The notes: generated from the sequence alone by a model not told the origin. A stretch of DNA of 64,000 bases from Ditylenchus dipsaci (GCA_004194705.1 SADC01001182.1:558001-622000), one strand, 5' to 3'. Positions 1 to 12,231 are shown, numbered from the stretch's first letter. Program-made: numbers and translations.

Positions 1-132
1 GCATTTTTTGGGCGCAAATTACCTATAGCCTTTCGAATTACCTGAATAAATTCGTGTCTCAATTCGAATTGTCTCAATCTCAATTGTCGTAATTTAATTT
101 TGTCTGTTGAATTGTCGCAAATAATTATTTTC

Positions 133-200
133 TATGGCGCATATTTACTTTGTTTTAGCGCAAATTTACTTTGTTGTGGCGCAAATTTACTTTGTTGTGG
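133..200. repeat. Short tandem repeat, about 21-22 bp unit
   Basis: About three copies of a unit containing GGCGCAAATTTACTTTG follow one another. A degenerate form of the same phrase reappears at 1905-2035. No gene is visible around it. Confidence 0.6.
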
Positions 201-214
201 ACCACAGACCCTTA

Positions 215-290
215 AAATTCAAAATCATAATCACTTTAAAAACAACAAAGCGCCAAGAAATTTCAAAAAAGAATTTTGCCGAAATGCTTT
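215..290 (+). repeat. Dispersed repeat, copy 1
   Basis: The phrase CCCTTAAAATTCAAAA followed by AATCACTTT and CGCCAAG.AATTTCAAAA recurs at 34548-34620 on the same strand and, shortened and inverted, at about 1066-1110. It is an interspersed repeat of unknown class. Confidence 0.55.
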
Positions 291-305
291 CTACCGTATT
301 TCTTG

Positions 306-429
306 TAATTTAGTAGAGACCACATCGGGACGGGATCTCGGGCGGGATACGGCCCCGCCCGCCCTGATTTTGGCCGAGAATCTCGTCCCGAAATTCCGCC
401 CGAAGGGCAGATGCGGTCTCTATAATTTA
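306..429. repeat. GC-rich inverted repeat, MITE-like
   Basis: TAGTAGAGACCACATC on the left is mirrored by GATGCGGTCTCTATAA on the right, with GC-rich mirrored words (CGGGACGGGATCTCGGGCGG) between. It stands out from AT-rich flanks. No target duplication could be fixed. Confidence 0.5.
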
Positions 430-1540
430 GCCCTCGTGGCTAAATTTTTTGGATGCCTAAAAATCTTGAAATTGTAAATCAAAAATGGCTTTAACTTCTT
501 CTGAAGTTCCAGTCAAAAAAAGATGGGGGGGGGGGGCTAAATTAGAAGAAATACGGTATATCCTTATTTTCACCAATTTTATTTTTACGAGTACAAATCA
601 CAAATACAAAAGACTAAAAATTCGGAAAACAAGGAAAGCCTCAAGCACACAACTTAGCGAAAAAAATAATGAACTCTGAATTCAGCCAATCAAATCAAAC
701 AAACAAATCAAACAAACAATTCTAAAAAAAATAACGAGGACAATGTTTAGCCTAAAATACTTTGCGGCTAGATAACGTTTCTGTGGGCTTCAGCGTGGGC
801 CTTTCTACGATCTTCTGACAACTTCTCCTTCCACTTCTCATTGATGCCTTCCGCGTTGAAAACGCCTTCAATTGCCAGAAATATGATGTGAAGGCAATTC
901 ATGAAAAATCAAGAAGTATTGCAACATACAAATTACACCTTATAGCCAGATCCGGGTCTTGCAGCCGCTTCTAATGCCTCGAATGTGAGGAAACTTGTGA
1001 GGCTAGTCAAGCGTGTATAGAAATACAATATCAGTCAATTTTCGAATTTTTTTATTTGGCGCAAAAATCGTAAAGTGATTATGATTTTGTATTTTAAGGG
1101 GCTGTGAGGTAACTTAACAGAGCTTGTTACCGGATATTGTGGTGTACTGGTTATATTTGCTAGGCGTCCATAATCATCAGGTACAATATTTTGTATCTTT
1201 TGTGCTAGGCACCTTTTGCTATAATTTCGGTGCTATGAACATGCTGGTAGTCAAATGCTAAGTGGGCATGGTAACTCACGGACTAACGAATTTCACACCA
1301 CCAGAACTAGTTCTCAACTGGAGGACCCCAAGTTGAGATCTGGTGAGTTAGCAAGTAACCTTAACGAGGCTTGTTACCGGATATCTTGGTGTAATATTCA
1401 TAAGACAATTTTGATCAGCATGTTTAAAAGTCATGAGACTTTGCGCTGAGCACCTTTGCTACGCCCACTGCGCTATAACACAGGACTAAATATGTGATAA
1501 AAATGCTAGTCAAGTTGCTATGTGAGGATACTTGACTCTA
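430..1540. other. Intergenic stretch without recognised gene
   Basis: Only short open frames without recognisable motifs are present. A phrase ending GCTTGTTACCGGATAT occurs twice (about 1121-1138 and 1369-1385), suggesting a decayed local duplication. Confidence 0.4.
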
Positions 1541-1615
1541 GGTAAATTCGTCGACGGTCAATTCGTCGACGGTCAGTTCGTCGACGGTCAATTCGTCGAC
1601 GGTCAATTCGTCGAC
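1541..1615. repeat. 15-bp tandem repeat, five copies
   Basis: Five consecutive copies of GGTCAATTCGTCGAC with single-base variants. The embedded word TCGTCGAC is partly self-complementary, like the words inside many elements of this window. Confidence 0.9.
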
Positions 1616-1651
1616 ATTTTCGTCACTCTTAGTTTTACCATGTCAATTGAG

Positions 1652-1815
1652 TAATTAAATATAAACTCGATTTAAAAATGGCTTTTTCCTAATCCTTATA
1701 TAAATCCTGTCATTGGTAACTAGAAAAGGCGCTAAGGCCTTTTCTAGTTACCAATGACAGGATTTATATAAGGATTAGGAAAAAGCCACTTTTAAATCGA
1801 GTTTATATTTAATTA
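1652..1815. repeat. Near-perfect 79-bp-arm hairpin
   Basis: Two 79-bp arms (1652-1730 and 1737-1815) are reverse complements apart from one mismatch and are separated by a 6-nt loop. The ends read TAATTAAATATAAAC and its complement. It is probably a fold-back MITE. No clear target duplication is seen because the ends are palindromic TTAA-rich sequence. Confidence 0.9.
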
Positions 1816-1904
1816 GGTCGCCCTGGGTACCTAAGGTCGCCCCAAAGGTCGCCCCTGGGTACTCTTCAAATGGGTACCACATCTTGAGTACCCTCACCTG
1901 GACT

Positions 1905-2035
1905 TTACTTTTACTTTACTTTTCTTGGCGAAAATTTACTTTTTCTTGGCGCAAAAAAGGTTTGCCTCAAAAAATATTTTTTTTGGCGCAAATTTACTTT
2001 TTATTGGTGCAAGTTTACTTTTTTTGGCACAATTA
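1905..2035. repeat. Degenerate TTGGCGCAAATTTACTTT repeats
   Basis: Several diverged copies of TTGGCGCAAATTTACTTT run directly up to the target duplication of the next hAT element. They are related to the repeats at 133-200. Confidence 0.5.
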
Positions 2036-2039
2036 GATC

Positions 2040-3427
2040 CAGTGTTGTAAATCGATTTTTTTGCGCTTTTTCCGTACCGATGGCCATATTACTTGTGTAA
2101 AGTTTTCACAAAAACATTTCCGATATATCATTTTCTAGAAAAATTACTCGGCTACATAATTCTGTTAGAATATTTAGCATATGAAAGTCTTTTAGGCGGT
2201 TAAAAGGTCATTTTGTGAATGAAATGGTTTTCGGTGCCGCACCAGTGCCTTTTCTTTTGCGGCTCCGGCTGCCAAAGCACAGGACCTACCTATGTTCCAC
2301 ATCTAGCGCGCATTCGTTATTGCTACGGGGGCAGATTCTAAATATGAAAAATGGGAATTTCCGATAAGCTCAGAAATACGAGAAAAAAACAAATCGTGTG
2401 GTGCACACCTACTTATTTGGGGCTGCAATATGGTTACAAAATTTCCCAAAAACTACTTACGTAACACGTCGAGGTAGCACCCACAAACATGCCCTGTACT
2501 CAAATTAAGGTATATATTTTCTGGGGAGGGATTAAATTTCATAAAAATTTTCTCAGCGCCTTTGGCGTCGAAGAATTAAAGTATAAGCCCACATGCTCCA
2601 TTAACTCCACATGCTCTAATAACTCCACACCCTAGAGCAAGATTGAAAAATAACTCCACATGTGGAGCTATTAGAGCAAATACGGTAGTTGTGCTGAAAA
2701 GGTGTGAAATACAATATTTCGCGGAAGAAGAGTTGCTCTATAGAATATATTGAAAAGTTTGACGCTAGTAGCGAATACCACACCCCCCCCCCCCAACGAT
2801 TTTCACTTTTTTTACTGTAGTAAAAAGTACCCAAATTTATGTCCAGACCCCGTAAAATGTGCGCAAACTCTTCATTAGTCACAACTTCTGTACGCTGGCC
2901 TACCCCAAGCCTAAGGGCTAAGCCTAAACTTGTTGTTTGCAAGGGTAGTTACAGCAATTTTTAAAGGTCGGATGCTTGGGGGGGGGGTATTCGCTACTAG
3001 CGCCAAAATTTTCTACCGTTATGCTTTTTCCTTGGGTTTATGGTCTCCGGAGCCGAGCTTAAGGTTAAATTAAAAATGCCGGCTCCGGAGGCCATAGATC
3101 CAAAAAAGGCATAACGTTAGAATCTTTTCGATGGACTCTGTAGAGAAACTCTTCTTCTACGAAATGGTGTATTACACACCTTTTCAGCATAACTAGTTCT
3201 TGTGTTTTAGCAGCCGGAGCCGCAAAAGAAACGGCACTGGTGCGGCACCGAAAACTATTCCATTTACAAAATGACCTTTTAACCGCCTAAAAGCTAAATA
3301 TTTTAACAGGTTTTGTAGCCGAGTAATTTTCTAGAAAATGATATATCGAAAATGTTTTTGTGAAAACTTTAAGCAATTAATATGGCCATCGATACGGAAA
3401 AAGCGCAAAAATCGATTTACAACATTG
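2040..3427. mobile_element. Non-autonomous hAT-type element with long TIRs
   Basis: The ends read CAGTGTTGTAAATCGAT and CAATGTTGTAAATCGAT (right end complemented), followed by about 220-240 bp of inverted repeat. It is flanked by ATTAGATC (2032-2039) and ATTACATC (3428-3435), an 8-bp target duplication with one mismatch, as expected for hAT. A second inner inverted pair (about 2690-2795 and 2970-3195) contains C-runs next to GCTACTAGCGCCAAAATTTT, a phrase also found at 17600, 18285 and 58090. A degraded ACCGTATTT-family end sits at about 2600-2685. No transposase is seen. Confidence 0.85.
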
Positions 3428-3479
3428 ATTACATCATACCATCTTTCTTCTTATTTATTTCAAAAATTTAAAATTTTAT

Positions 3480-3801
3480 TTTAGTAGAGTTTGACACGTT
3501 GTGTGTATTGTCCAAGTTAAAGCTTGACCAATCAAAACCAGAATACGACTCAGACTCGGGTCATTACTTATAGAACCATCAATACAATTAGGAACGGACT
3601 TTATTAGCACTGGCGAGATAACAGAATTGTACAAACTATTAGATTCTATAGACGCTGAGAGCTGGAGATCACCATGGTCTCAATAGGCGCTAGAGTCGAG
3701 GACTGGAGAGATTCACATCGGCTTGACTTGCTTGGACAACCACTTTGACCACCCATCACCGGCGCAGGAGATCAGACGTTACTGGAGGCGGAGGCCGAAA
3801 C
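3480..3801 (+). other. Coding-like sequence interrupted by hAT insertions
   Basis: The sequence at 3480-3801 continues at 4741-5085 and again at 5620-5680 if the two hAT insertions are set aside. Composition is less AT-rich than its surroundings and short charged open stretches occur (for example ETWRQEEDETKEASPVY near 4750). It could be a decayed retroelement gag or a host exon, but no family is recognised. Stops are present. Confidence 0.25.
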
Positions 3802-3834
3802 TAGAGCTGACGACAAACAATATACAGTCAACTC

Positions 3835-4011
3835 CCGATTTAGTGTACACCCTGAGGACCTGCTCCAGGTGTACACTAAATCGAATGTACACTAAATCGA
3901 GGGTTCATTCTAGTCATTTTAATTAACCGCCGGCCAAAATGATTTAATCCAGGTGTACACTAAACCGAGGTGTACACTAAATCCGGTGTACACTAAATCG
4001 GGAGTTGACTG
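3835..4011. mobile_element. Pogo-like MITE, TACAGTC family
   Basis: CAGTCAACTCCCGATTTAG and its complement bound 177 bp flanked by TA. The inner word GTGTACACTAAATCG is repeated several times on both strands. No coding capacity. Confidence 0.85.
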
Positions 4012-4231
4012 TATTGTTATTATTATACTGGGATATTGGCGGCCATTTTCGGAAAAATATTGGTATTGGGATATTGGGGTACCACTTTTAGAAATATTGG
4101 TATTGCTATTGGGTTCGGCCAAATATTGTAATCAAAAAATTTTGCCTGCGGCGCTATTTTTCCCCCAAAATTTTCATTCGATTTTTCATCTGCAGTGCAT
4201 CCAACATAATAAGAGCTGACGACAAACAATA

Positions 4232-4590
4232 CAGGGTGTTTCAAGAAATTCGGTAGTTATGAAATGACCATTTCTTTTTTAGTCCGTTTTCGAAATTCTG
4301 TTTTCACAGATCAATTTTTCTCGCCGACAATATTTGTTTATTGGATCTAACTCAGAATTTTTTTTCACTTTTTTGCTCGCACCACCCCCCGCCCCTCGGT
4401 TCTCTCCTAGTATGTGGATGTCCCTTGGATGGCAAAAACCCGAACGACAGGGAGAATTAAGCAAAATCGTGTTCTTGACATTTTACACTTTGAAAATATT
4501 TTCGGCGAGAAAAATTGATCTGTGAAAACAGAATTTTCAAAAACTGGCTAGAAAAAAGTTGTGGTAATTTTAAAACTACCGAATACCTGA
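4232..4590. mobile_element. TA-flanked Tc1/mariner-like MITE
   Basis: The left end CAGGGTGTTTCAAGAAATTCG and a right end reading CTACCGAATACCTGA are imperfectly inverted. Inside lies a long inverted pair (ACAGATCAATTTTTCTCG at about 4306 and its complement at about 4503). The left side abuts TA. It sits in the second copy of the surrounding hAT body. Confidence 0.55.
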
Positions 4591-5085
4591 GTATTGTTAT
4601 TGGTATATTGGGATATTGCCCCTATTTTCGGAAAAATATTGGTATTGAGCTTTCAAAAATATTACTATTGGTATTGGGGAAGAGGAATATATTGGTATTG
4701 GATTATTGGGGTAAGCCAAATCGTCAGCTCTAGACGAAACCATGCGTGAGACTTGGCGGCAAGAGGAAGACGAGACCAAAGAAGCATCACCAGTGTACAG
4801 GGTGGCGTAAAAAACTCGGCCACCTTAAAAAATTGAAGTACGTAACCCCTGCCCGGTCGGTTTCCGAAGTTAAGGTGGCAAGCCTCGGAGACCTCCTTAA
4901 CAATGCGGCTGTGATAAAGAGAAACACCACAAGCTTCTAGGTAGCTCAACCACTGCCATCGATTTTCCTGGGGAAATCAATGGCAAAGAGAATTATCGCT
5001 GGCGATAGAACTGGCTGGAAAAACTCACGGGATCGACCTGATGAGAATTTCCCACGGACTGATCGCAAAAAGAATCACTGGCGAG

Positions 5086-5611
5086 CAGTGTTGTGCGTTA
5101 AGCTCGCTCGGTAAATAGCTATGTCCGCGAGCCATATGGCTTGCCAAGTTAAAGAACAAAGTGACAAGAGCTTCTTAGCTCGCGAGCCGTTTGGCTCGCA
5201 TCTATAATAAGCGTTTGGTTCGGCTCGCGGTAAATATTGTTTGCTGAAATAAAGCCTAAATATAGTTTATTTTTCATCTCTTTCAATTTTTTGACTGATT
5301 TTTTGCAAATATTAAGCTAGTAACACTTTATTTGTCCTTTTATTTGTCTTTAACAATAAATTGACGTTCAAAACTCACATAAAAAGCGCGAGCCAAACCA
5401 TTCGTTTTTGTTTGCGAGCCAAATGGTTCGCGATACAAATGGCTCGTAATGTTTTGCCTCGCGTTTGTCTCGCTTAAAAAAACAAGTACGCGAGCCAATT
5501 GGCTCGCATATATAAAAAAGGCGAGCCATATGGCTCGAACCCATTTGGCTCGCTAGGACATGCGATTTTAGATCTTTCGTTTGGCTCGCGCGAGCTAAGC
5601 GGACAACACTG
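5086..5611. mobile_element. hAT MITE built of GCGAGCCAAATGGCTCGC words
   Basis: Ends CAGTGTTGTGCGTTAAGC and GAGCTAAGCGGACAACACTG. A perfect 8-bp duplication CTGGCGAG flanks it (5078-5085 and 5612-5619). The subterminal parts hold at least eight variants of the self-complementary word GCGAGCCAAATGGCTCGC; the AT-rich centre is unrelated. No gene. Confidence 0.95.
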
Positions 5612-5959
5612 CTGGCGAGTATCAAGGAAGGAACCATGGAGCGAGGCAACATCAATGCACAAGAGTTAAATTCAGAAAAATACAGTACCGTCAAAAAATG
5701 GAACAAGAATTTTTTGACACAAATTTTTCTTCAATCGCAAATTTATGACCAATATAATTTTCAATATAGTTTTGTCTTGCGCCTATTTTGTAGCATTTTC
5801 TTCCTCTATCTAACGGCATTGACAGTTATGTCCTCTGTGAACAATTTTATGCTCATACGTACAGCGTTATGAAACACTTCATTTTTGATCATGGGCAAAA
5901 CAATGGATCACTGCGGGACATTAACAGTTACTAAGTTTTTACAAGTTTTTCAAGTTTTT

Positions 5960-6420
5960 TTATTAATTTTGAAGCACTTTTTCTTGGCTACAATTTGGTA
6001 AGTCAAGCTTTTGTTTTAAACCATTCCATGAAAAGTTGTGATCATAAATATCAAAGTGTTGATTTCTAGTCAAAATCAGAGTAAATCTAAGGAAAATGGT
6101 CGTTTGACCACATAAACAGTGGCTTTACTCAATTTTTAATTTTTCAAAAATTTCTATTCATTGCATTATTTGAAATCTCTTTAATTCTCTACTAAATGAC
6201 ATGTCAAATGTTTTATTGGAATGACACAGGGCTGAGGTGCAGACGATCAAAGTTTTCAAAGTAAAAAAACACATCTTTTTACCTTATTTCAAGTAACTTT
6301 TTACTTTGAAAAACTTTGACCGTCTTTGACCGCCAAAAAATAATTTGGTTTATACTTTTACTTTTTTTGCGCCACATTATACAATATATTGCAGCGAATG
6401 ATATCTTGTTAGAAACTAGA
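5960..6420 (+). repeat. Diverged relative of the palindrome at 34783-36093
   Basis: Phrases such as TTGATTTCTAGTCAAAA, TCTAAGGAAAATG and GACCACATAAA occur in the same order as in the left arm at about 34980-35075, and GACACAGGGCTGAG matches its centre. It is an old copy without coding capacity. Confidence 0.5.
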
Positions 6421-6560
6421 ATCGCAGGGCTACCTGATGGTGTCATCAATTATTGAAAAAAGTTGAAAAAGTTGATAGAAAAACGCAAAACCAAATCTTA
6501 AAAAATATTTGCACCAAAAAAGATCTAATTTGCACTAAAAAGAAATCACTTTGCACCAAA
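6400..6560 (+). repeat. Dispersed repeat with GGGCTACCTGATGGTGTCATCA-type phrase
   Basis: The phrase TTAGAAACTAGAATCGCAGG, followed by GCTAC.TGATGGTGTCATCA, recurs at 52089-52130, just outside another element. It is followed in both places by AAAAAGTATTTTTGC-like words in variant form. Class unknown. Confidence 0.5.
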
Positions 6561-6675
6561 AAAATCAATATCCAATCTTCTCTGGCGATATTACACTGGA
6601 AATATTCCCATATAGTTGTCTATAGGGGTTTCGCTGGAATGAGGGAAAAAGCTGGGCAATCCTTACATTTTACTA

Positions 6676-6845
6676 CAGTCAACTCTCGATACAGTGTACC
6701 CTCGATATAGTGTAGATCTCGATATAGTGTGTATATTTTTTCAACCTCATTTAGTCAGCTCTAAGCCAAACTCGCTTACAGTGTACCCTCGATATAGTGT
6801 ATATTTTTCCGATCCCCGCGAGCTACACTGTATCGAGAGTGACTG
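6676..6845. mobile_element. Pogo-like MITE, TACAGTC family
   Basis: CAGTCAACTCTCGATACAG and a complement ending GAGAGTGACTG bound 170 bp between TA dinucleotides. The inner word is CTCGATATAGTGTA. The outer tip equals that of 3835-4011 while the word differs. Confidence 0.85.
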
Positions 6846-7524
6846 TAATAACCTTTACCCCAGGGTACTCAACCCCAATATTATAAGGCGTAGTAAATGA
6901 ACATAGCCGTAGGTATTTATCCACAAAATTTATACGGGGGTTGCCCATACTAGGGATGAAAAATGGCTATTCCGGAACGGGACAGAAATTTGAAATGAAA
7001 TTCCGGGACGGTATCACCTGTACCCCTTTTTCATGACATTAGGAAGATTACTAAGTTGTTAGAAAGACTAAGTTCTTAGAAAACAGGTTTCGGACCATAA
7101 AAACGTGAATTTTTTTCGATCTAACAAGGGACCATATCGAACTGTCCCCGCTAAATTGAAAATTTGGCTTTTCTAATAATGTTCGCCATGGTCGATTTAC
7201 TAGTAAAAGTGTCAGAGATATCTGCCCATGAAAAGTGAAAGCGCCAGATTGAGCACCCTCTAAACCTTGAAAAAAGTGCTTGGTCCCCCCCCCTTTGGTC
7301 AAAATTTCAAAAAATGAATTTTGAAAAATTTGAAAAAAAAATGACTGAAATCCAACCTTCAATAAGTACGAAACCGGCGCGTAGCTGCCCTTAATTGTCT
7401 GCAGTAATATCTGCAAATTAATTAAAATAATTTGATGAACCGACCTCGAGCGTGCACGGAAAATATCATACAAAAGGAAGATCAAAGAGACAACACAACA
7501 GACACTATGAGTTTCAATAGGCAA

Positions 7525-7672
7525 AATTCATGGCCATATTTGAGTTTATGGCCAAAATCCAACAATGTATGACAGAAATGCGGTATTTTATGGCCAAATT
7601 CGAGTTTATGTCCGAAATTCAATAGTTTACGGCCAAATTTCAAAAGTTTACGGCCAAAATTCAAAAGCGAAA
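7525..7672. repeat. TTTATGGCCAAAATTC word array
   Basis: About eight diverged copies of TTTATGGCCAAAATTC or TTTACGGCCAAATTTC follow each other. A shorter array of the same word is at 46950-47005. No bounding TIR was found. Confidence 0.6.
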
Positions 7673-7895
7673 TTTGTTTACTTTGCAATTTTTTACTGCA
7701 GTTAGAAAGAGCACAGATTATGTGTCTAATAAGACCCCTAGCGTATATTAACGATTTAAAAATCAATATTAAATACCCTAAACCAAGATAAAACCCGAAA
7801 TATCAAAACTTCAGACAAACAATTTTAAAAAGCCAGTTTTTAAAATTTTCTTGGCAGGATTCGTGAAGACCCGTCTCAATGTTGCTTAAAACACT

Positions 7896-9220
7896 CATGG
7901 TTCTCAAAACTACGAAAAATTAAAATTCTACGAAAATTCCACAATTTAAATCGATTTTGAAAACTACGAAAATTCTACCAAAATTATACGAAAATTCTAC
8001 GAAAATGCTTTCGTAGAATTTTCGTAGTTTTTTCGTAGAATTTTCGTAGTTTCTCAAATGTGCTCGATCTGTTTCTGTTCTAAGTCTTTGGAACCGGCAC
8101 TTTGAAGGCAATTTCTCTCATTTGGATGGTGAGCAAAGAATTAGAAAATGATGACCTCTCGATAAACTGGCAGCGAAATGCCAGTCCGTTAGGGTGCAAG
8201 TTCATCGAGGATTAACTGTATTTTTCGGACTTTATTAAAACCAGAGCTTCAACCTATATCGAGTCAAACTTTGCGATCTTTTCCGTCAAACAAAAGTTAA
8301 CTTATCAAAGTATAACCCAAAGCAAAGAAATCCAATCAGAAACATAATTCAATGAAACCAAGTAAGTTTTATTTACTTCCAAATTCCAAAACACAGCAGA
8401 AAGTAACATAGTCGTTCACGAAATTTCTTTTAAGTACAAGATTCTTAGATGAATTAGCGCAGCCACTTTTTTGGAGTCCAGTCGATTGCGAGTAAAATCC
8501 CCCATTATGCTTCTAAGCTCTTTGAATGCCCTTTCACTCGACGCACTGGAAGCTTGGACGGCCAGAAAATTTCTTGCAAGAGCGGCCAGATGGGGAAAGT
8601 ACTGCAAAAATTTCATTGGTTAATACTGCGCCAGTTTGAAGTTTTCGCCCTGTAAGCTTACAATAAACCAATCACAATCGTATGTTATTATGTACCTGAA
8701 GATCCAAAACCATGTCCGCCACAGGTTTCAGCACTTTGATGTAGTTTTTCCAATAACCTCGATTTAGGAGTTCGAACATTCTTTCCCAGTTACTTGAATC
8801 GTGCTCTTCAACCGCTGCCAATAATTGATTTCGGTGCTTCAGCAGAGCCTCAACCATGTTGTAGTAGGACATCCAACGAATTTGATACAACGAATTCGAT
8901 GGAAATTTGATACAATACGGATACCTTTGTACGCCTTTCTATATCTTCCGAGTGATCCACAAACTGCGTTTCCTGCATTTCTAAGCCTGAACCAAACCGA
9001 TAAACTTAGAAGGAACCAAAATATCCAAAGACTTAGAACAGAAACAGATCGAGCACATTTGAGAAACTACGGAAATTCTACGAAAAAACTACGAAAATTC
9101 TACGAAAGCATTTTCGTAGAATTTTCGTATAATTTTGGTAGAATTTTCGTAGTTTTCAAAATCGATTTAAATTGTGGAATTTTCGTAGAATTTTAATTTT
9201 TCGTAGTTTTGAGAACCATG
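7896..9220 (-). mobile_element. hAT element with 195-bp TIRs and transposase remnant
   Basis: The ends begin CATGGTTCTCAAAACTACG, and about 195 bp of inverted repeat runs to about 8090 and from about 9026. A perfect 8-bp duplication AAAACACT flanks it (7888-7895 and 9221-9228). The TIRs consist largely of the word TTCTACGAAAA on both strands, matching the known placement of subterminal transposase-binding repeats in hAT elements. The centre carries a broken transposase on -. Confidence 0.93.
8413..8890 (-). pseudogene. hAT transposase fragment (C-terminal part)
   Basis: Two open stretches on - carry hAT transposase signatures. The upstream one (8890-8672) starts IRWMSYYNMVEALLKHR, the segment usually read RWNSTYxMLERLL. 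The downstream one (8616-8413) has LAVQASSASSERAFKELRS followed by NRLDSKKVAALIHLRI, the conserved C-terminal dimerisation region. A roughly 55-bp gap with no shared frame separates them; it may be an intron or a lesion. The BED zinc finger and the first catalytic part are absent, so the copy is not autonomous. It lies between the two TIRs of its own element. Confidence 0.85.
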
Positions 9221-9228
9221 AAAACACT

Positions 9229-11437
9229 TCAAAAAACACTATAGGTTAACAAAAAATAATTCCGAAAATATCGAGGTAGCAAAATTCGTTCTTGACTTCT
9301 GCAAAATTAGGAAAAAACGTCTTTCAATGTGTACTTTGGTCAAAAACAGTGCGCACGTCTCTCCCAAATTCATTGACCAAAGATCAAAAACAGTTGGCAA
9401 GGAATTCCTAGTTTCGCTGACTAGTTCTCCCATTTTTCACAAGGCTTTCCAGCTATTTTAATGAACAGCTCTTTCATTGACTCATTCGATCTGTTCAAAA
9501 TCCAGTCAATCATAATTTTTCAAAATACAAATTTGTGCGAGTCACAAACCTTTAAGTTTACAGCAGCAAGAACCCTGCTACTGACTCATTTGATTAAACA
9601 ATGATTGAATTGATTGGAGCTGGAGCCTGCCTCCTCCGTGTTTTTTGAATAATAATAATGTTGCCTACATATTAAAGGGCATTCCCTCCTCCTGTTCATT
9701 TCTATTTCAAACCAGCAGCCTGTGTTTGGCCAGTATGTTTTGGGATGCCTGTCTAGAGACACCAGATTTTAATGCCTTGTTTTGAAAAATCTTTTTTTGT
9801 ATGATTTGTGAACATTTGTTTTGACTGCTAATATCAGTGACTCAACTAATTGTTTGTTTTTTTGCGTGATAGGGTTAGGATAGCATCCGGTAGTTGGACG
9901 TTGTTTAGAGATTCAATGTAGAGCTAACTCTTGATTCAACAGACCTTTTAACCATATTTTTTTTATCAGCTGTGAGCTTCTTCAGTCAGGAAAATAGTAA
10001 AGATTCTCTTTTTGCCTTTTGCTTTGGGGAAACCAAATCCAATCCTGATTTTTTTCAAGCCTTATTTTGACGGACATACGGATCGCAAGAAAAACTGAAA
10101 AAGTTGGTATCTCATAGTCGAACCTAGCTGGAGGTTGAGCTTCGCGAGGTGTGCTTATATCAGAGAATAGCTCGGCATAAGCTGGTTTGGATTATATATA
10201 TATTTTCAAAAAAAAACAATAATTCAAAAGTTATTGAAAAAACCCAAATTAAACCAAAGGCTGAAAAAAGTAACAAAAGAGAAAAGATACCTAAGGCCGC
10301 AGTGAAGGATGACGGCATCAATAATGAAGGAAGCCAGAATTTTTTAAAAAAGCTGCGGGGAAAACGCCAAATTAGGCTATTTTTCTTTGCCGTTGTCAAG
10401 CTCAAGGTCAAAAACGGCTTTTTCTTTTGTCAAGAAAAAAATTTTTATTTGCAAAATTTGACCCCAGTAGCAAACATTTAAGATTGTCTAGCTCTTTAAC
10501 TTTCCATCCAACTTTTCATTTTTAGAGAGCTCGAAATTCAAAAAAATGAAATGTCGGTCAAAAATTTTAAAATAAGGCGATTGAGTTGACAAACCTGCAA
10601 ATTTTCCAATTTTTTTTCTGATTACAACTTATTCAAATAAAAAATGGTCTTTAGAGTATTTTTAAAGGCTTTTTGGGACAGTACTTGCCCTCCAATCCGT
10701 CACCTATCCGGCCTGAGAAATTCCGGCATCACCAATATTTTCTGCGAGATAAAACTCATTCATGTCTTTGCTAAATTTCCCATTTTCACGCCCAAAAGCT
10801 TTAATTCTCGCACAATTCTAATACTTTCAACAAATTTGTTGACGAAAATCTTTTTTTCTTCCATTTTTTTGCGCATCGAAGCGGGCCAATTAGTTGGGCA
10901 AGTGTTTCACCAGTCTAGCTAATGCAAACAAACTTTTTTGTCTCATCTTCTTACAGGACTGCGTGATTTGCTGCTCTTTAGATCACTTCAAAATAAGTTG
11001 AGGGGAGAGGACTGAGAGACAGGGCTATTCCTCAATATACTATTTATTATTTGAAATTTGTGTAAAAAAATTAATTTTTTGGTAATGCGCATTTTTTCAT
11101 TTTTTTAAATTGTAATTTTTTTTAATGAAAGTATTTTTTGAAATTTTTGAAAAACGGCTTCTCTTAAGGTAATTTATATTTTTTGCTTTTTAATTTCAAG
11201 CTTTTCATTAAAAATTTTGTAGTCAAACTATGAGTGCCATAACTATGAGTTCGACTTCACGGTCGATGAAACTCGACCAACCTCTGACTTTTATACTATT
11301 ACATACACTTTCATTAAATTTTTCAATATATTTTCCATGTAAAAGAAAGCTTAGATCCTGAGCTATTGTTCAGTATAAAAACATGAAAAAAGCACTCGAA
11401 AAAGTTATTTCTAGTCACAAAAGAAGTATAAAAGGTC
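9229..11437. other. Intergenic stretch without recognised gene
   Basis: AT-rich sequence with only short open frames without motifs. CTCATAGTCGAACC near 10111 and ACTATGAGTTCGAC near 11240 hint at a loose inverted pair, but the match is weak. No clear element boundary was found. Confidence 0.4.
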
Positions 11438-12231
11438 TAACAGCGCGCTTACAACACGTCCGCATCCGCTTCCGCATGCGGATGTATTGTGAGAACCCAT
11501 CCGTATCCTCATCCGAACGTGCGTACGCATTTGCGCACGGAAATGCGGATGTATTCTGAGCACGCGTCCGCATCCGCATGCTTTTTTTTCATTTCCAGGT
11601 TTAATACCCCCTATCATGTCCTTAACATCAAAGTAGGACAGCCAAGAGTGGTTAGGAAAGCAGGATGGCTTACATATTTTAAGGGCTAGAGGGAGGATTT
11701 TATGTTGAAACTGGGATTTTTTGAGCCTCTGTAAGTTAGATTTTGATATTTTTACACCTATATGTTTTTTTACAATGGACGAATCATTCTGAAAATTCAT
11801 TCTATCAATATCAAATAAGATCATAATCTCAAGATCAAACTTTTTTTTGAAAAAATTTGACTAGGCCCCAGTCAGGAGTCACACGGAACTTCTGGAATGA
11901 AATTGGAACTTATTAAGGAAATCGGAACTTATATTTTCTGTAGAAACCCTAATGGACATAATTATATTCAACTTTGTACTCAAAATGAGCAGGGCTATAT
12001 TTTTTTAGCAAATCAATCTATATGATTTTTTGGCCATATTTGCAAGAATCAAGAAAAAACTCATACAAAGTTTCATACAATTTCATAGATCCAGGAAACC
12101 TTTTTTCGTAAATATTGTTTTTTTTGTGTATTTTGGAGCATGACCCTATGCAACCATACCACATGCACTCAAAATGAAGTCCTGCTTATTGGCGTCATTC
12201 CCAGTATAAAAATGTATATATATACTATATA

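Larger units (their letters stand above)
3802..4732. mobile_element. hAT-type element with AGAGCTGACGA ends and nested insertions
   Basis: The ends are TAGAGCTGACGA and its complement, flanked by GCCGAAAC (3794-3801) and GACGAAAC (4733-4740), an 8-bp duplication with one mismatch. The body consists of the word ATATTGGTATTGGG repeated with variation. The left terminal phrase AGAGCTGACGACAAACAAT occurs again at about 4211, so the element holds one and a half to two copies of itself. A pogo-like MITE (3835-4011) and a second TA-flanked element (4232-4590) are inserted into the two copies at the same site. A relative with the same ends but another word lies at 42241-42487. Confidence 0.75.

Noticed and set aside
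1541..1615. CRISPR-like array
   Set aside because: Units are contiguous 15-bp tandem copies without spacers, in a eukaryotic context.
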